Source: Acidilobaceae archaeon (GTDB lineage Archaea > Thermoproteota > Thermoprotei_A > Sulfolobales > Acidilobaceae). Taken from it: a stretch of DNA of 5,618 nt. Numbering within the stretch: the first letter of the stretch is position 1; the number at the start of each line of letters is the position of its first letter. Position numbers and translations under genes: made by a program. Of the stretch, positions 4,793 through 5,618 are shown in pieces. Location of the stretch: contig JALURD010000073.1 of assembly GCA_027057815.1 (NCBI GenBank), positions 1-5,618 on the forward strand, in the 5' to 3' direction. The notes under the pieces were generated by a model. It searched no databases and had not been told where the DNA came from. It was given only the letters and a program-made list of their open reading frames with translations.

Positions 4793-5618
4793 TTGGAAAG
4801 TAGGGGAATTAATGTAAGAAGCGGGTTTATTGAATACATTAAAGGAAGGCTTTCAAGCGTATTCGGGCCTAAAGGATGGCCTGAATGGTTCGGCGGGATA
4901 CTTCTTGGCATAGTGAACATTGTATTCCTTGCCTTAGCCCATAAACCCTTCAGTATATACACGGGGTTCTACAACTGGGGAGCCCATATATACCAAGCGA
5001 TTGGAGCCAGCTTCTCTAAAGCCGTCGAGCCCGTGTTATCTAATGTAACAAGTGCGGGGGACATAGGTCTCTTCTTGGGAGCCTTCACCGCGGCTTTGCT
5101 GGCTGGCGAGGTTGCCCTCAGGAAACCGGCACGGCTGCTAGACTATGGGGAAGCTGCGCTCGGAGGCTTTTTAATGGCGCTTGGCGTGGTCTTCGCTCGT
5201 GGCTGCAACTGGGGAGGCTTCTTCTCCGCTATTACAGCGTTGAGCCTGCACGGCTACATAATGATGATAGGCTTACTCATTGGAGGCTACATAGGCGCCT
5301 TATACGTCGAGTGGAGAGCTAGGAAGGAGGAGGCAGGGCTTGAACTAGAGCTCCTAGAGGCGCCCCAAGCAATGGCGAATGGAGGGTACCCTACGAGTCT
5401 AAAAGCCCCCACCGCCGGGTTCCCCTATAAGCTAGTAGGTCTCGTAGCAGCCACGGCGGTATTGGCGGCACTACTATGGGTGGCCAACACTCTAGCTGGG
5501 CCGGTCATGGCTGGAGCCATACTTCTGGGATTCATTGTTGGAGTCGTCCTGCAGAGGGCTAGATTCTGCTTCGCCACAGCTTTCAGGGACATACTGAGGG
5601 GGAGCGGTGAGTTCGAGA
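4793..5618 (+). CDS. YeeE/YedE-family sulfur-compound transporter, N-terminal part
   Basis: About 275 codons are present; the frame is open to the right edge, so the C-terminus is missing. Membrane segments lie at about 32-50, 58-75, 90-109, 120-150, 155-174, 212-234 and 237-260, with a charged cytosolic-type linker at 175-211. Family signatures are GFYNWGAHI (58-66), ARGCNWGGFFSA (135-146, Cys138) and LQRARFCFATAFRD (253-266, Cys259). In characterised relatives such as TsuA, conserved cysteines line the route for thiosulfate; the YedE branch is linked to selenium metabolism. Import of a sulfur oxyanion or related compound is therefore inferred, and no TusA- or DsrE-like partner is visible within the window. 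The start is uncertain: TTG 4793 has a GGTGA site, GTG 4781 and TTG 4754 are alternatives, and an in-frame TAA at 4733-4735 bounds them. The opposite-strand propeller gene is divergent and not co-transcribed. Confidence 0.87.
   Translation, partial: MESRGINVRSGFIEYIKGRLSSVFGPKGWPEWFGGILLGIVNIVFLALAHKPFSIYTGFYNWGAHIYQAIGASFSKAVEPVLSNVTSAGDIGLFLGAFTAALLAGEVALRKPARLLDYGEAALGGFLMALGVVFARGCNWGGFFSAITALSLHGYIMMIGLLIGGYIGALYVEWRARKEEAGLELELLEAPQAMANGGYPTSLKAPTAGFPYKLVGLVAATAVLAALLWVANTLAGPVMAGAILLGFIVGVVLQRARFCFATAFRDILRGSGEFE

Noticed and set aside
4732..4962. Minus-strand 76-codon open frame opposite the transporter's 5' end
   Set aside because: The opposite strand encodes the recognisable YeeE/YedE N-terminus; the antisense translation is Pro/Leu-rich without domain features.

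Overview
The window looks like chromosomal DNA of a hyperthermophilic crenarchaeote, most likely Desulfurococcales-like. This is inferred from four things: the N-terminal fragment resembles the Aeropyrum pernix acylaminoacyl peptidase; promoters carry TATA/BRE-like boxes 25-32 bases upstream of start codons; Shine-Dalgarno sequences are of the GAGGTG/GGTGA type; and GTG and TTG starts are frequent. No rRNA, tRNA, CRISPR array, insertion sequence or transposase was seen.

Left block (1-2151), all on the minus strand and read right to left: a 3-methyladenine (alkyladenine) DNA glycosylase, a 12-helix MFS transporter, and the N-terminal 72 codons of an S9-family acylaminoacyl-peptidase-like serine peptidase that runs off the left edge. 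The peptidase has its own TATA box 26 bases before its ATG and looks leaderless. The MFS gene has a weak TATA-like box, and a perfect 12-bp palindrome abuts its GTG start.

Centre (2152-4518): a 68-bp divergent promoter region separates the glycosylase from a plus-strand gene for a membrane-anchored extracellular protein. That protein has a His-Gly / Cys arrangement typical of clan CD (caspase/gingipain/CHAT-like) folds. It converges on a minus-strand gene for a large surface beta-propeller protein with a signal peptide, nine N-glycosylation sequons and a C-terminal membrane anchor. The 109-bp convergent spacer holds a hairpin and a T-rich tract.

Right block (4519-5618): a 274-bp divergent intergenic region with TATA boxes on both strands, then the first about 275 codons of a YeeE/YedE-family sulfur-compound transporter running off the right edge. 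Its start is ambiguous (GTG 4781, TTG 4754 or TTG 4793); a GGTGA ribosome-binding site favours TTG 4793.

The genes do not form one obvious pathway. The most interesting item is the clan-CD-like cell-surface protein, which belongs to no characterised system I can name. Second is the glycosylase, which has a substitution at a conserved base-contacting histidine.
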